Shown in pieces: positions 13,898-26,391 of a stretch of 64,000 bases of DNA. The position numbers were made by a program, and so were the translations under genes. The DNA is from Theropithecus gelada. Taxonomy: Eukaryota > Chordata > Mammalia > Primates > Cercopithecidae. How positions within the stretch are numbered: the stretch's first letter is position 1; each line of letters opens with the position of its first letter. Where the stretch lies: contig NC_037671.1 in the NCBI RefSeq assembly GCF_003255815.1, positions 154,062,645 to 154,126,644 of the forward strand, written 5' to 3'. The notes beneath the pieces were generated by a model. That model did not search any database. It was not told the origin of the DNA and saw only the letters and a program-made list of their open reading frames with translations.

Positions 13898-15717
13898 TAA
13901 CCAAAGGCTTTAAGTAGGTTATACAACATATCCACACCTCTTTTTTTTCACTCTCAAAACTATAATATGAGGGATAACCATCAGTACTTTTACATTTTTG
14001 TTAGTTGTAATAAATTGCTGTGGGAAAAGTAGATGCTTCAGCCTGACATTTATCTATTTCAGCTTTATGTTTGGATAGATGTACTATTCATCCTATCTTT
14101 CATTATGAGTCATGACCTCTTCATAGATAATCAACTTCTATTCATCTAAGGCATTCTTATCTCACTATAATTTTATAATATCTACCATGCTATGACTCCT
14201 GATTAGTTCATGAATAAACTCTGTTTTTTCCATGCATTATTAGAATTAATGAGTGGACATAGGTAAACCCATTAGTGTTTATTTCCTGACATACAATGGG
14301 ACTTAATCAATGATAGACACCTTTCCTTCCTGTTTCTCAGATCAGAGTATTTCTATTCTTAATAAATTTACCCATCAGAAGATCTTTTTTTTTTTTCAGA
14401 CTTAGTATGAAAACAGTTTTGCTTCTCCTAAGGAATTTTTACTCATATTTATAGATACTGTATACCTCTTAAGAATCCTATTTGTATTCCCTGCTACCCA
14501 TAGGCTACTAAGATGCTTAGAAGTGGACTTAGGATGCACTGCATGGAATGTTACGGCGTGGTTTTCTGTCTACTAACTCTTTTCCTAATTTACACAGTGT
14601 TTTTTTTTTTTTTTTTTTTTTTACCTGTAGCGCTATTTCCCTTTATTTTAATTTTATCTGATATTAGGATTTTTAAAAATTACCTAAATCCTCCTTTGAA
14701 TTAAGTTGGAAATAAATAAGTAAATTGCAAAGATATATATTTTACAATCATTTTCAATACTGTGGGAAAGAAAATATATTGAAGTGATAGCGCATACTTT
14801 TGAATAAGAAATGGAAAACACATTCATCTCTAAGACTGCTCAGAGAAGTTCCAAATCCTATTTATACATAGGATCTGGAACTATATATATGTATATAAAC
14901 ATAAAAATGTATGTTTATATATGTGAAACAATTAAACTTCTCCTATTAAAATGATGCTTCCTTTCCTTTTTTGGCTGGGGGGGCAGTGATTTCTAAGAAA
15001 ATCATATTGCCTAGCACTTGATAGATGCCTATGAGAGAAATGGAAAATGACAGCATTTTTAAATTTAACTTTCAGTAGAAAAATAATGGAAATAAAAATT
15101 AAACTAGACAGTTCACCATACAAAAAGAATGTTAAATGAGGGTAAGTAAAGCACAGTGAAATAATCTGGAAAATAACTGTAAAACTTTAAAACACTAATG
15201 ATAAATAAATGTTATCTGAATAAAACTGAAAAGTTTTAATGGGCCATATATAATTTATTTGTGTCCCAATGAGGCCATATTTTTCTCCAAAACCCATATC
15301 TAAAATTTGTTTTTCATAATGAAGATAAAGTAGCACACATACCAAATACCCATTTGAAAGATGCTATCATTTAATCCAAAAAGATACTGAAGGACCATGT
15401 CCATTTTGGGGAGCTTGTATTTTTTTTTTTACATAACATGGGTTGCAACAAAAAGCTGGCCATGGAATAGCAGTTTATTCCATGCAACCAATAGCAGTTT
15501 ATTCCATAAGCAGCCAATATATTTGCTAAAATGTTTGTTCTTTTGGTCCTAATCACATTGCAATCTTTTGGAACTATTTCAATAACAGTAATTACAACAA
15601 TTGATAATATCCGACCGGAAAAAAAAAAAAAAACAAACAAAAAAAAACCTCATGACTGAGTTGCACAGTGATGTCCTATAGAAACTGTACGGAGTACATG
15701 TTACATGTTTTGATGTT

Positions 15718-15846
15718 TTCCTTTTTTTTTCCTCGTGTTTTTATTTTCCTTTTTACTTTAAGTTCTGGGATGCATGCGCAGAATGTTCAGGTTTGTTACA
15801 TAGGTATACCTGTACCATGGTGGTTTGCTGCACTTATAAACCTATC
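15718..15846 (-). mobile_element. L1 3'-UTR end with T-rich head, antisense
   Basis: A T-rich stretch then 'tttaagttctgggatgcatg' and 'ggtttgttacataggtatacc', the reverse complement of an L1 3' end. About 95 bp are recognisable before an abrupt switch to a sense-strand L1. Confidence 0.8.
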
Positions 15847-16932
15847 AAAAGAAGACATTTATGTAGCCACAAACATATGAAAAAAGTTCATCGTCACTGA
15901 TCATTAGAGAAATGCAAGTCAAAACCACAATGAGATACCATCTGACACCAGTCAGAATGGCAATTATTAAAAAGTCAGGAAACAACAGACGCTGGTGAGG
16001 CTGTGGAGAAATAGGAGCACTTTTACACTGTTGGTGGGAATGTAAATTAGTTTAACCATTGTAGAAGACAGTGTGGCGATTCCTCAAGGATCCAGTACCA
16101 GAAATACCATTTGACCCAGCAACCCCATAACTGGGTATATACCCAAAGGAATATAAATTATTCTACTATAAAGGCACGGGCACATGTATGTTTATTGCAG
16201 CACTATTTATGCAAAGAGATGGAACCAACCCAAATGCCCATCAATGATACACTGGGTAAAGAAAATGTGGTACGTATACACCATGGAATACTATGCAGCC
16301 ATAAAAAAGAATGATATTATGTCCTTTGCAGGGATACGGATGAAGCTGAAAGCTTCAGCATCCTCAGTAAACTAACATAGGAACGAAAAACCAAACACCA
16401 CATGTTCTCACTCATAAGTGGGAGTTGAACAGTGAGAACACATGGACAGGGAGGGGAACAACACACACTGGAGCCTTTTGGGGGTTGGGGGCAGAGGAAA
16501 GGGAGAGCATTAGGACAAATAGCTAATGTAGGCTTAAAACCTAGATGATGGGCTGGGCGCCGTGGCTCACTCCTGTAATCCCAGCACTTTGAGAGGTCGA
16601 GGTGGGCAGATCACCTGAGGTCAGGCATTCAAGACCAGCTTGGCCAACATGGCAAAGTCCCATCTCTACTAAAATACAAAAATCAGCTGGGTGCGGTGGC
16701 ATGCGCTGTAATTCCAGCTGCTCAGGAGGCTGAGACAGTAGAATGGCTCGAACCCGGGAGGTGGAGGTCACAGTGAGCGGAGATTGTGCCAATGCACTCC
16801 AGCCTGGATGACACGGCAAGACTCCATTTCAAAAAAACAAACAAACAAACAAACAAACAAACAAAAAAAACCTGGATGACGGGTTCATAGGTGCAGCAAA
16901 CCACCATGGCACATGTATATCTGTGTAACAAA
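15847..16932 (+). mobile_element. L1 3' part (ORF2 end and 3' UTR), sense, split by an Alu
   Basis: Begins inside ORF2, runs through 'ccatggaatactatgcagcc' to a 3' UTR ending 'gtgtaacaaa', and is interrupted by an Alu at 16551-16868. Frameshifts and stops break the ORF. No intact coding potential. Confidence 0.88.
16551..16868 (+). mobile_element. AluS-like inserted in the L1
   Basis: Complete Alu with a (CAAA)n tail. The target duplication 'acctagatgatgg' / 'acctggatgacgg' lies in the L1 3' UTR on both sides. Confidence 0.92.
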
Positions 16933-17364
16933 GCTTGCTTTATTAATGCACGATCATTTTGCTAAAGCCATTTTTGTGTACCTTAATGATTTCTTCTACT
17001 TGTTTACAAATGGTTTTAATTTAAAGAAATTATGTATGCCATCCAAAAGATACAGCCATATTTGCCTTTTCCCTTTCTCTATCTGATGTCATTCTTTTTC
17101 CACCAGATTTTTCTCTGTAGAAGTTTAGCTTTGAGACTAGAGCACAAGAGAAACAGTGAGATTCTATCTCTCATTTGTCACTTCCTCTATATTGCCTAGG
17201 CCCAGAACCTAAATTAGATCAAATTTCAAAAGATATCTCTTATGAAAGCTGATTTATACACACACACACACATTTAACAAAGAAAAACCATACAGCTTTA
17301 GCAGGTTGAGAAGTGGCATTTATTAATATCTTCATTTTAAAAAATGAGTACAAATTATGTCAGT

Positions 17365-17505
17365 TAAAGCCCAGATTGCTGGTCCTCACCCCCAGAATTT
17401 CTGAGTCCGCAGGTTTGTGGTAGGGCCTGAGCATCTGCATGTCTAATGGACTCCAGGGTGGTGATGCTGCTGCTGCTTGTTGGGGACCACCTTTTAGAAC
17501 CACTG
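17365..17505 (+). mobile_element. MER5A-like hAT element
   Basis: 'gctggtcctcacccccagaatttctgag', 'ctgagcatctgcatgtcta' and 'gaaccactgtgctgacc' follow the MER5A order. A non-autonomous DNA transposon remnant. Confidence 0.65.
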
Positions 17506-18099
17506 TGCTGACCCACCTTCTCACATGCCCTCTGCCTGCGCTGCTTGTCCTGCCTGTGTGCAACTGTTTCAGGAGCTCTGCCCAGTGCAAAACTCTCTCC
17601 AAGAAAATAAATTAATTTTCAGGATTATCTATGTCATACGGAGATCTTCAGATACACCCTTGAATGGTAGAAAATGCCTCTTGGCCAACCTAGACCCCTC
17701 CTCATTCTAGAAGTTTTCAAAGGTAATATTATAGAAATAAGTATTCGGCTGATAAAAGAGTTTGAGAAAACATCTCTCTTAAACTCACTAAAAAAAATGT
17801 CCTATAGAACACACTCCAGGAAGCTTTAGTATGAAACTAATAATATAACTGTGTAAATGTTTCAATTCACCATTTTAAACTTTTATTTGACAGAAAATTC
17901 TTTTTTCAAATGAAATCTTGCCCAGAACACCAACCTATAAAGCAGATTCTTGGCAGAATAGACATCATTTGTAGAAAACCTGAAGCACCTGGAGAATCCT
18001 ACGATTCCAAGGAGCACAGTTTGAAACTCCATTTAATGCATAATAAACACAGACCCTTGTGAAGGATGCTATGGCTGGAAGGTGTCGTTGAAGCCTAAT

Positions 18100-18128
18100 T
18101 TATAACCCTTCTCTTAGAAGGGTTATAA
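18100..18128. repeat. Perfect 13-bp hairpin with 3-nt loop
   Basis: 'ttataacccttct' - ctt - 'agaagggttataa'. Both arms match without error. Confidence 0.95.
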
Positions 18129-18651
18129 GCCTAGACCAGAGTGCTTCTTTCTTCACTCCTTTAAAAAATGAATACAGGAGAACTATGTGGAAATACAAGG
18201 GCAGGTTCATTTTCAGAGATCTCATCACTGAATGTATTTCCATACTTGGTATTTTTAAGCTGACTGATAGCACTGCTATGACTATCTTATCAGCAATGCA
18301 GAGCTTGTGTTTCCAGCCTCCAAGTGTTATGCTACAGGTCACCGTATTTTTTAGAGCTCGTACCTGAATATGCTTTGACCTACTTCTTTATTTGTAATTC
18401 TTTCTTTCTTTTGAGGTTAGAAACACCATGTTTTAATTGCTGTAACCCCCAAAAGAAACAAAATATTGAGAAATATATTACATTTCCCTGTTACTGATTG
18501 TTGTCTTAACTGCCTCTGTGTTTCCCAACAGGAACACTCACGGCAAAATACTCTTCCTTTGGAGATGGTGGTACCCAGCAGATGCTGAATACCATGTTTT
18601 CATGTGGCATTTTTGTTTACTAATTTACAAAATTTGTTTTACCCCCTGCAG

Positions 18652-18814
18652 CTGTAAATGAAAAAGCTATAAAACTAAATGAAACTCTAGGAACTCGAGA
18701 CGAGGCCTTGGAGAGAAATTTGGAAGGGCTTCAGAAAGAGATTGACCAGATGATTAAAGAACTGAGGAGGAAAAATCTAGAGACACAAAAGGAAATTGCT
18801 GAAGACGAGTTGGT
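18652..18814 (+). CDS. LAMA2: LAMA2 coiled-coil exon (163 nt)
   Basis: This encodes about 54 residues beginning (A)VNEKAIKLNETLG and ending IAEDELV. The heptad pattern is strong, with L/I at core spacing (LEGLQKEIDQMIKEL) and many E/K pairs, as in the laminin rod. One N-glycosylation sequon (NET) is visible. The acceptor tract 'ttttaccccctgcag' is strong and the donor is gt|gagt at 18815. Incoming phase 1 and outgoing phase 2 agree with both neighbours: GT + A across the next junction gives Val, then AAEGLL. A second acceptor-like site at about 18531 lies upstream but leads to a stop without a donor. Confidence 0.95.
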
Positions 18815-20206
18815 GTGAGTAGATGAGTTATTATTTTTTCATTTGGCACACTGAGATTTCCAGATAATTTACAGTTTTCTAAATTTTTATCGTATGTATA
18901 AATAAAAGATGCTTTGCTTTTCCAACCTGGAGATGTTTGCTATGTTATCTATTATCTGTCTATCTAACTATCTATCAATCATTATTTATTCATTTACTGA
19001 TTTAATTGTACTTTATCATTGTTCTAAAATGAAACAAAAGCATGTTCTTGCCTACATATAATCAAGTAAATGATCTTTTCTGGTGTTGCCCCTTCTATAA
19101 TTAGGCTAATGAGCTTGCTTTGTTAATCACCTGCATTAGGGACTTTTGGACTACCAGTTGATTTTTGTTTCAATAAAAATGCCTATATACAAAGTAGTGA
19201 CTTTACCATTCATGTATTGACCAACCTATACATTTTATCATCTTAAGAAATGCTGAAAAGAAAAGTCATCAAATAATAAACACCTAATACTTTCAAATAA
19301 GAATTGGGAATATGAGGGTTGGGAAAAGTGACAGGGATTTTACTCATGCTAAAGAACTTTTGTGATAACACTCAATAAAATAGATACATCTCTACATTCA
19401 TAGTCAGCTAACTTCAAAGTGGTAGTATTATTAATAGTTAAATAATTTATACTAAACCAGCAATATCAGCACACCAGAGAACTTGTTAAAAATACAGGTT
19501 GTCAGACCCCATCCCAGACCTCCTGAATCAGAAACTTTGGGGATGGTGCCAGCAAACCATGTATTAACAAGCCCTTCAGGGGATTATGAGGCACGTTAGT
19601 TTGAGAATTACTGTCTTTCAAGTATTTAGAGTTTCTGAATGACTTGGAAATTATCACTTTAGAAAAACTAGGTAAGTTAAACCCAGAAAAACTTCCAGAT
19701 CAGTCAGTTGGAAGAAAAAGAAACATAGATTAAAATCATGCTATTCTACTAGCATGACAATGACCTAGAATTCTGTTCACAGTTTCTAAGCAAACATACC
19801 AATATTCATCATTACATTCAAAGTAATAGAGAACGGGTCTCAGTATGATGAAACAGGTGGACTGTTTGATTTTGGTATGTGAACTGAATCATAAAACTCA
19901 TAAAACTCATTTCATCAATCGGATTCCCAGAATGACATGAGACCCCTTCTGATTCAAAATGTCTTTTTACTTACAAATTTAAAAGGATTTTTTAAAAATA
20001 TGTTTTGCTTTTATTTTAATTAACTATAAATGGTCTCAGGTACCAGTTTTCAACTTGATTTAGCACACAGTGAATCTATTTTACATGTTTTCTTATTTTC
20101 TCATTCTTTTCATGTTAGTATCTCTTTGTAACGTTGTTTAATACCAATAAACCCTAAGGCAGTGACATGAGCTCATTGTCTATCATTGGGCTGGGGGTGG
20201 TTGCAG
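18815..20206 (+). other. LAMA2 intron with one MER5A-like copy
   Basis: A short intron of 1.39 kb. Apart from a MER5A-like element near 19448-19615 and a TCTA-like patch at about 18945-18985, I see nothing recognisable. Confidence 0.75.
19448..19615 (+). mobile_element. MER5A-like hAT element
   Basis: 'gaacttgttaaaaatacagg', 'agaccccatcccagacctcc' and 'gtttgagaattactg' follow MER5A. Confidence 0.65.
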
Positions 20207-20417
20207 AGCTGCAGAAGGGCTTCTGAAAAAAGTGAAGAAGCTGTTTGGAGAGTCCCGGGGAAAAAATGAAGAAATGGAGAAGGATCTCCGAGAAAAACTG
20301 GCAGACTACAAAAACAAAGTTGATGACGCTTGGGACCTGTTGAGAGAAGCCACGAATAAAATCAGAGAAGCTAATCGCTTATTTGCAGTAAACCAGAAAA
20401 ACATGACTGCGTTGGAG
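20207..20417 (+). CDS. LAMA2: LAMA2 coiled-coil exon (211 nt)
   Basis: This is the largest exon in the window: 70 full codons plus one shared base, from AAEGLLKKVKKLFGES to NQKNMTALE. It continues the coiled coil with dense acidic and basic heptads (EMEKDLREKLADYKNKV) and carries an NMT sequon. The acceptor is 'ggttgcag' at 20199-20206 and the donor is gag|gtgagt at 20418. It starts in phase 2 and ends in phase 0, fitting the exon at 28364. The open frame runs on past the donor into the intron to 20480, which is not coding. Confidence 0.95.
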
Positions 20418-20664
20418 GTGAGTCTTAGGAGCACTTTTGTCTTAATCTCAGAAGGTTGGGGACTGTGGGGGCAGTGTTGAACATGGCTGGACTATTCTAC
20501 TTGATGCCCATTTACAAAGATCAAAAGTGACAACTCTGAAAGGGAACTTCTAAGAAACAGAACAAGAAATGACTTTTTTTATTTTGTTTTTAATGACCAG
20601 TTACCATCGCTCAAAGTATCAAATAAAATTTCGATAAATTAAACTGTTGAAGATCTTTAAGAAC

Positions 20665-20830
20665 ACTGTGATACAGTGGAAGAAGTTCTTTACAGGGAGT
20701 CAGGTGACCTTGGTCTCAGTGACAACTGTGCCACTTAACTAGACATACAAATTGGGCAAGTCAATGAACATCTGTAAGCATCGGTTCCCCAAATCTACAA
20801 TGAGTGCATTATACTATAGTAGGTGGGGTA
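20665..20830 (+). mobile_element. MIR
   Basis: 'acagtggaagaagttctttacaggg', 'gccacttaactagacat' and 'catcggttccccaaatctac' match the MIR core order. Confidence 0.6.
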
Positions 20831-22224
20831 TCTTCAAATATTCATATCATATTATTTTGCAGCTTTCCCAAACTAATTCACAAACTTTGTTCAGAGATCT
20901 TGCTGCATAAGATCATAGAAGTCCCCTACACTTTCAAATTCTAAGCACATGACAAATACCTCAATGAACTGAGACCAGAGCTTGGAAAACATTTGGTTCC
21001 CCTTTTTCTGTGCACTGTGTTCTATGCAAATGATCCTTCAAAAGGGACTAATAGGAACAGATCAGGTCTGGGTTATTTTCTCCTCCTTTTCCACACAGAT
21101 AACAGTTATTTCTCAACTCAAGAAATTATGGGCAGCCTCTATCTTTTTAAGAGTGCTGATCGAACTAGAACTAAAACAGATTCCTCCATTATTATTTTCT
21201 TCTTCTTTTCATTTTCTTTCTTAATCTTAACATAGTAAATAATCACTTTTCCTAAGAGTAAATTCAGCACATATAACAGCAGAAACCTGTATTTGATATT
21301 AATATTTAAACAACAACAACTTTCTCCCCAGAGACAAATTTACCTTTGCTGTTTCCAAAGTATCCGACTCGGCAGGTCAGAAAACAGCAGCAGACCTAAA
21401 CGTCTTCTAACACATAATTTCACCTGCAACAGTAACTCAACACCGCCAGGCATATAGTATGTATGTAGGAATGTTTGTCGAAGGACAGTAACGATTGAAT
21501 AAAATGAACCAGGATTTTAAAAATCTATTTATTTCTATTTTCCTTTGGATTAAGTAGTAAGAGGATGAATTACTTTTTTAAAAAATATATTTTATTTCTG
21601 GGTCCCTCTTCTGAGACGCAGCCTTGTCATTCTGGTAGAAGATTGAAGAGGCTTACTTTTTTTCTTAACTGAGTCACCGAATCCTAACTAATTTGGAGTC
21701 TACTGACATGCTAGCAGTATTCCAGAAAAAGCTCTCTCCTGTGAGGCAGGATGCTGGGCCACTGTCCTATCACAGGCTCCAGCACGATTCACCCTGCTTG
21801 GTGACACACCGGCTGTGTGACTTACCCGAAGGTGCACCTCTCTATTTTATGGCACCAGTTTGAGAAATGAAAATTACCTGTGTGGAAAGCACAGTAAGTA
21901 TTTGAGAAATATTTCAAGAAGAGTTATATGGCACAATCAGTAGTACCTTTAGCTATTCGTTTCTTTTAGTGATGTTTAAAACCAGAAGTCATCATTCTTG
22001 GGCACCCCTACAAGTGCCTGGAGCTTATGTATAGTCAGTATTGAAATTCTAAGTGGTCCTTTTTGGATTTTCATTTTATGTGCCACGCTTAACTAAAGGC
22101 TTGTTTAAAAGTTACTGGATAAAATAGATAAACTAATTGAATTAATATGAATAAGGCATAGATTATTTATGGTTGCTTAAATTACCATGGTTGCTGCCCA
22201 AACGGCTGAAAGTCACGTGGAGTG

Positions 22225-22350
22225 TTTGTTAAGCCAACAGGTTTCATGGGCTCACAGCCAGAGAGTCTGTGTAGGCTGGTCTGGGGTGTGGCCCCATGTC
22301 TGTATTCTAACACTCTCCCTGGGCTAATCTGATGCCTATACAGGTTGAAG
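22225..22350 (+). mobile_element. Possible MER5A-like remnant
   Basis: 'tggtctggggtgtggccccatg' and 'tgtattctaacactctccct' resemble the MER5A middle; the ends are lost. Confidence 0.4.
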
Positions 22351-22574
22351 AAAACTGGCGCATTAATCTCTTTCGTAGAATAGTAAGCTGCATTTTAAAT
22401 AAATAACTCTCTTATGGCTGTGCCCACAATGAAGGTAATATAATTAAGACCCAACTCAAAAACTGTCTATTTATTTTAAGGTGGTATGTAATTTTCTTTT
22501 TAAAAATTTTATCAAGCCTCTAATTCATTCAGGAAACATGCTAGACTCCAAAATTGATTGTGTCAATGATGAGG

Positions 22575-22745
22575 CCCCTCAGAGCAGCAGCCTCGGTGTG
22601 ACCTAGAAACTTCTCAAAAAGACGAATTCTCGGACCCCATCCCCAAATGATCAACTCAGAAACTCTGAGAATGGGGCCCAGAAATCTGTGTTTTAAAAAT
22701 CCCTCCAGTGACTCAGATGCAGCCTCAAGGTTGAGAACCACTGGT
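22575..22745 (+). mobile_element. MER5A-like hAT element
   Basis: 'ctcggaccccatccccaaatg', 'gaaatctgtgttttaaaaatccc' and 'gttgagaaccactggt' follow MER5A closely. Confidence 0.7.
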
Positions 22746-22879
22746 ATAAACAATAAAACACCATCTCTGATTACTTCAAGTAACTTGTATTTAGTGGGAG
22801 GTACACATAAGCAAACCACTCCATACAGTACCATAATTGTCACAGGGGTAAGCAAAGGAGGGAGTCTAAGTCAGCCCTG

Positions 22880-23420
22880 AGTTTGGGAAGATCTTTGTAG
22901 AGGCCCTGACACTTGTGCTAGATCCTAAAGGGTAAGCACTGGGCCACAGAAGAAGAAAGAGAAGAACATTCCAGAAGCTGGGAAAAACATATACAAAGGC
23001 ATGGAGGAAAGAAAAGGACATTTTGGGGGAAAGTTCAGTGGTTTGACAGGCTTGGAAAGAAGCGTGTGAACGACTGAAGGGATAGAAAGACAGAGAAGAT
23101 AGGCAGAGTGCAGACCTTCAGTTCTAAGAGAATCACATTGTGAGACTAATCTAAGTAATTGGTTTTTATCCTGACAGCTATAGGAAGCAATTGAAATATT
23201 GCAGTCATGGGTTAAAATAAAATGTTGCAGAATTTGAGTGGTTCACTTAAACTGAAGAAATGGTTTTGTATTGGAAAATAGTGTGATATTAGGCTAGAAA
23301 AGTAGGCTGAGACAATATTTATCTAAATGTCTGTCAGGTACCTACCATATCAAGGTACTGTCGGTAACCAGGGTGTTTGAGGTTGAATAGAAATGATTCC
23401 TGGCCTCAAAAAACTTATAA
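22880..23420 (-). mobile_element. L2 remnant, antisense
   Basis: 'gaacattccagaagctggg', 'caaaggcatggagg' and later 'aggtactgtcggtaaccaggg' fit reverse-complement L2. Diverged. Confidence 0.45.
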
Positions 23421-23906
23421 TCTTCTGAAAAATTCAGACATGTTAACCTTTCACTCTACGTAATACTATGATAATATTGACTGGGAGATTCAGCAAAAGT
23501 TTCACAAATATGACAGCATCATAGCAGAAGTGGAGAGGAATTGGAAGAAAGACAGAGCAGCAGGAACCCCAGACAGAGCTTTGGAAGTGTAAGGTGATCT
23601 TAGGATGTTTTCAGTATAGCAGAAAAACTTTCAAAAGCTACGTAAAAGTCTGTAGCAGAAAAGTCTCTGGAATTTGGAACCAGATCATAAAAGGCTACTC
23701 GATGGTGACGGAGTTGGAAGGGCATTTCCAGCAATGGAGAGAGGGCTAAGGGAACTGGGGACCTCATGGGCAAGAGAGAAGACGAATAATTCAGGGAAGC
23801 AAAAGAATATGTATTGAACAGTCTATCCCCAAATCTACCATTATAACCTTGCCAAAGAAGGCAGTGTGGATCGAGTAAAGAGTAAGTTGCTATATAAAGA
23901 TTACAC

Positions 23907-24158
23907 AGGCCAGCCTGGGCACCATGGCGACACCGTATCTCTATAGAAAAATGCAAAAATTAGTCAGGCATAGTGGTGCATGCCTGTGGTCCCAGCTACT
24001 TGGAGGCTGAGGTGGGAGGATTGCTTGAGCCCAGTAGTTTGAGCCTGCAGTGAGCTGTGATCATGCCACTGAACTCCAGCCTGGATGACAGTGAGACCCT
24101 GTCTCAAAAAAAAAAAAAAAAAAAAAAAGAAAGAAAGAAAAGAAAACAAGAATAGACA
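23907..24158 (+). mobile_element. AluJ-like, 5'-truncated
   Basis: Starts inside the left monomer ('ccagcctgggcaccatgg'), runs to the 3' end with an A-tail and GAAA repeats. The left end is missing. Confidence 0.85.
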
Positions 24159-24786
24159 GTAAGAGAGCTTTTGCAGGTTCCTGAAGAATCTACCACACCA
24201 ACACACCACAAAAAAAAGAAAGAAAGAAAGAAAAAGAAAGTGTTCAATTTGCAAAGCTCTGGAATAAATTAAGATATAATTGATTACAAGTTAAAAGTAG
24301 AAATATAATCAACCTTCATATCCAAACAGAATCATTGAGCAATTATACTTATGCCATACTTTTTGTAAAATAATTCTCCCTATACGTAGGCCTTCCTTCT
24401 GTTTCTTAAATACTCTAAGTTTTCTATATTAGGTATTTTATATGCTATATCATTTTCTATCTGTCCCTCTCTTTGTTTTTATTGTACTCATCTAATCTTT
24501 CTTTAAGAATATATTATACATTAATTTACTCATTCATTTTATCTCTCCTCCAGACAAGCCCTGAGGAACACGTGTTCTTCCTCACTTCATCCCCAAATCC
24601 TAGAACAGTATCTAGCAAAGACAAAACAGATTTTTCTTCAGTAAATAAAGTGCCATAAAACAAACCCAAATACTCTATACTTTTATCAATATTTGTGAGC
24701 TCCAAATTTCCATCTTTCCTTGGTTCAAAGCTGGAACCCATCAGTATCTAATCTGAAAATAAGACACCTCCAAAATTTCTTTAACC

Positions 24787-25069
24787 TCATCCCAACACTT
24801 TGGGATGCCAAGACGGGTGGATGACGAGGTCAGGAGATTGAGACCATCCTGGCTAACATGGTGAAATCCCATCTCTACTGAAAATACCAAAAAAAAAAAA
24901 AAAAAAAAAAAATTAGCCGGGTGTGGTGGCAGGTGCCTGTAGTGAGGCAGGAGAATGGCATGAACCTGAGAAGAGGGAGGCGGAACTTGCAGTGAGCCGA
25001 GATCACGCCACTGCATTCCAGCGTGGGCGACAGAGCAAGACCCTGTCTCAAAAAAAAAAAAAAAAAAAT
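24787..25069 (+). mobile_element. AluY-like, slightly truncated and internally deleted
   Basis: Lacks the first bases and the segment around the second 'cagctact'. Flanked by 'tttctttaacctc' / 'tttatttaacctc', a probable target duplication. An A-run of about 25 forms the middle linker. Confidence 0.88.
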
Positions 25070-25593
25070 TTATTTAACCTCTTGATCATCATTTCTGATT
25101 GAGTATGATAGAAGCACATTTTGATCTTTGCATGACAATTGACTCCCTAAAGTGACTCAATTAGAGCTTTTACAAAAGATTCTAAGTCACTACTTTATTG
25201 AAATCAAAATATATATAGCTCTTCAATTAACATGTGTGGAAATATTCTCCCTGTTTCCAGTGGCACAGCATTTTAAATTACCTCGATCCATTAATTTGAA
25301 CAAGCCACGTTGTAAAATATTCTTGTGTTTCTGTACATGCTATACTTTAACTCAGTTCATACAAAAGCTAAGGGCTAAAATTGGCAGTTGTGTAAAAGAA
25401 TGTTAGACCCTTGGAAGATCAGATATGTCTTGTAATCAGGGACATTGTAATCAGGGACATTGGGACTGTTCCTACATTTGTTTTCTGTGAAGAGTGAATG
25501 ACATATCACTACTTCCCCTGAATTAGTGATGGGAGTAGCTGAATGAGCCAAGTGTCACCAACACAAGTCCCAGGAATTGACTCCATTTTCTTT

Positions 25594-25899
25594 CTTTTTT
25601 TTTCTTTTTTTTTTTTTTTTTGTAGACAGAGTTTTGCTCTTGTCACCCAGGCTGGATTGCAATGGTGTGAGCTCAGCTCACTTTAACCTCCGCCTCCCAG
25701 GTCAAGCAATTCTGCCTCAGCCTCCCGAGTAGCTGGGACTACAGGCATGCACCACCACAGCCAGCTAATTTGGTATTTTTAGTGGAGACAAGGTTTCACC
25801 ATGTTGGCCAGGCTGGTCTCAGACTCCTGACCTCAGGTGATCCGCCTGCCTCGGCCTTCCACAGTGCTGAGATAACAGGCATAAGCCACCATGCCTGAC
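25594..25899 (-). mobile_element. AluS-like, antisense
   Basis: A T-rich head then a reverse-complement Alu to 'caccatgcctgac'. Flanks carry 'ccattttctttc' and 'ccattttcattt', a probable target duplication. Confidence 0.9.
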
Positions 25900-25904
25900 C
25901 CATT

Positions 25905-26050
25905 TTCATTTATTTACTAAAAACATCTATTGAGGAAACTCATCTAGGTACTAGAGATAGTGGTACATAAGACTGTCTTTATGGAATTTGTGTTACAGTG
26001 CAGGCGACAGTCACTAAACCAATAAACAAGTATAAGATACAAACATAAAG
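25905..26050 (-). mobile_element. L2 3'-end remnant, antisense
   Basis: 'catttatttactaaaaacatctattgag', 'gtactagagatagtggtaca' and 'caataaacaagtataag' fit reverse-complement L2. Confidence 0.5.
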
Positions 26051-26391
26051 TTTGGATGCATGGGCTGATATACATAAATTGTTTATTGATACATAATACA
26101 TGGTATATTGCATGATATTGCATAATACATTCAATGTATTGTCCTTCATTAACAATGTATAGTTCAACAGGCTGTGCCTTTCTGCTAGTCCCCGTACATG
26201 TATCTGTGATGCTTTGGTATTTCTGATTTTTATTACATAATCTTTGTTTTTAGCAACTCCTGGCAAAAGTAATCAAGATGAATCAATCTATATAAAAAAG
26301 AAAATAATATTATCTATGTTTCTATAGCTTTTGACCACTCTAAAGAATACAATTCAGATAAATGAGTTCTAAGAACAAAATAAGGTAATTA

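Larger units (their letters stand above)
11420..18651 (+). other. LAMA2 intron: GGAA tract, L1 and MER5A; rest plain
   Basis: This holds the GGAA homopurine tract (13243-13897), a compound L1 with nested Alu (15718-16932), a MER5A-like copy (17365-17505) and a perfect hairpin (18100-18128). A T-run of about 23 lies at 14600-14622. The stretches 11420-13242, 13898-15717, 16933-17364 and 17506-18651 show no feature I can name apart from small direct repeats (12771-12828 and 15468-15512). Confidence 0.75.

Noticed and set aside
13110..13937. Long minus-strand frames (275 and 232 residues) rich in Ser, Pro, Phe and Leu, with plus-strand Lys/Glu/Arg counterparts
   Set aside because: They are translations of the GGAA homopurine tract; all three frames give the same low-complexity text.
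18532..18640. Acceptor-like 'gtttcccaacag' followed by an open stretch just before the exon at 18652
   Set aside because: No matching donor follows and the frame stops; the laminin text is continuous without it.
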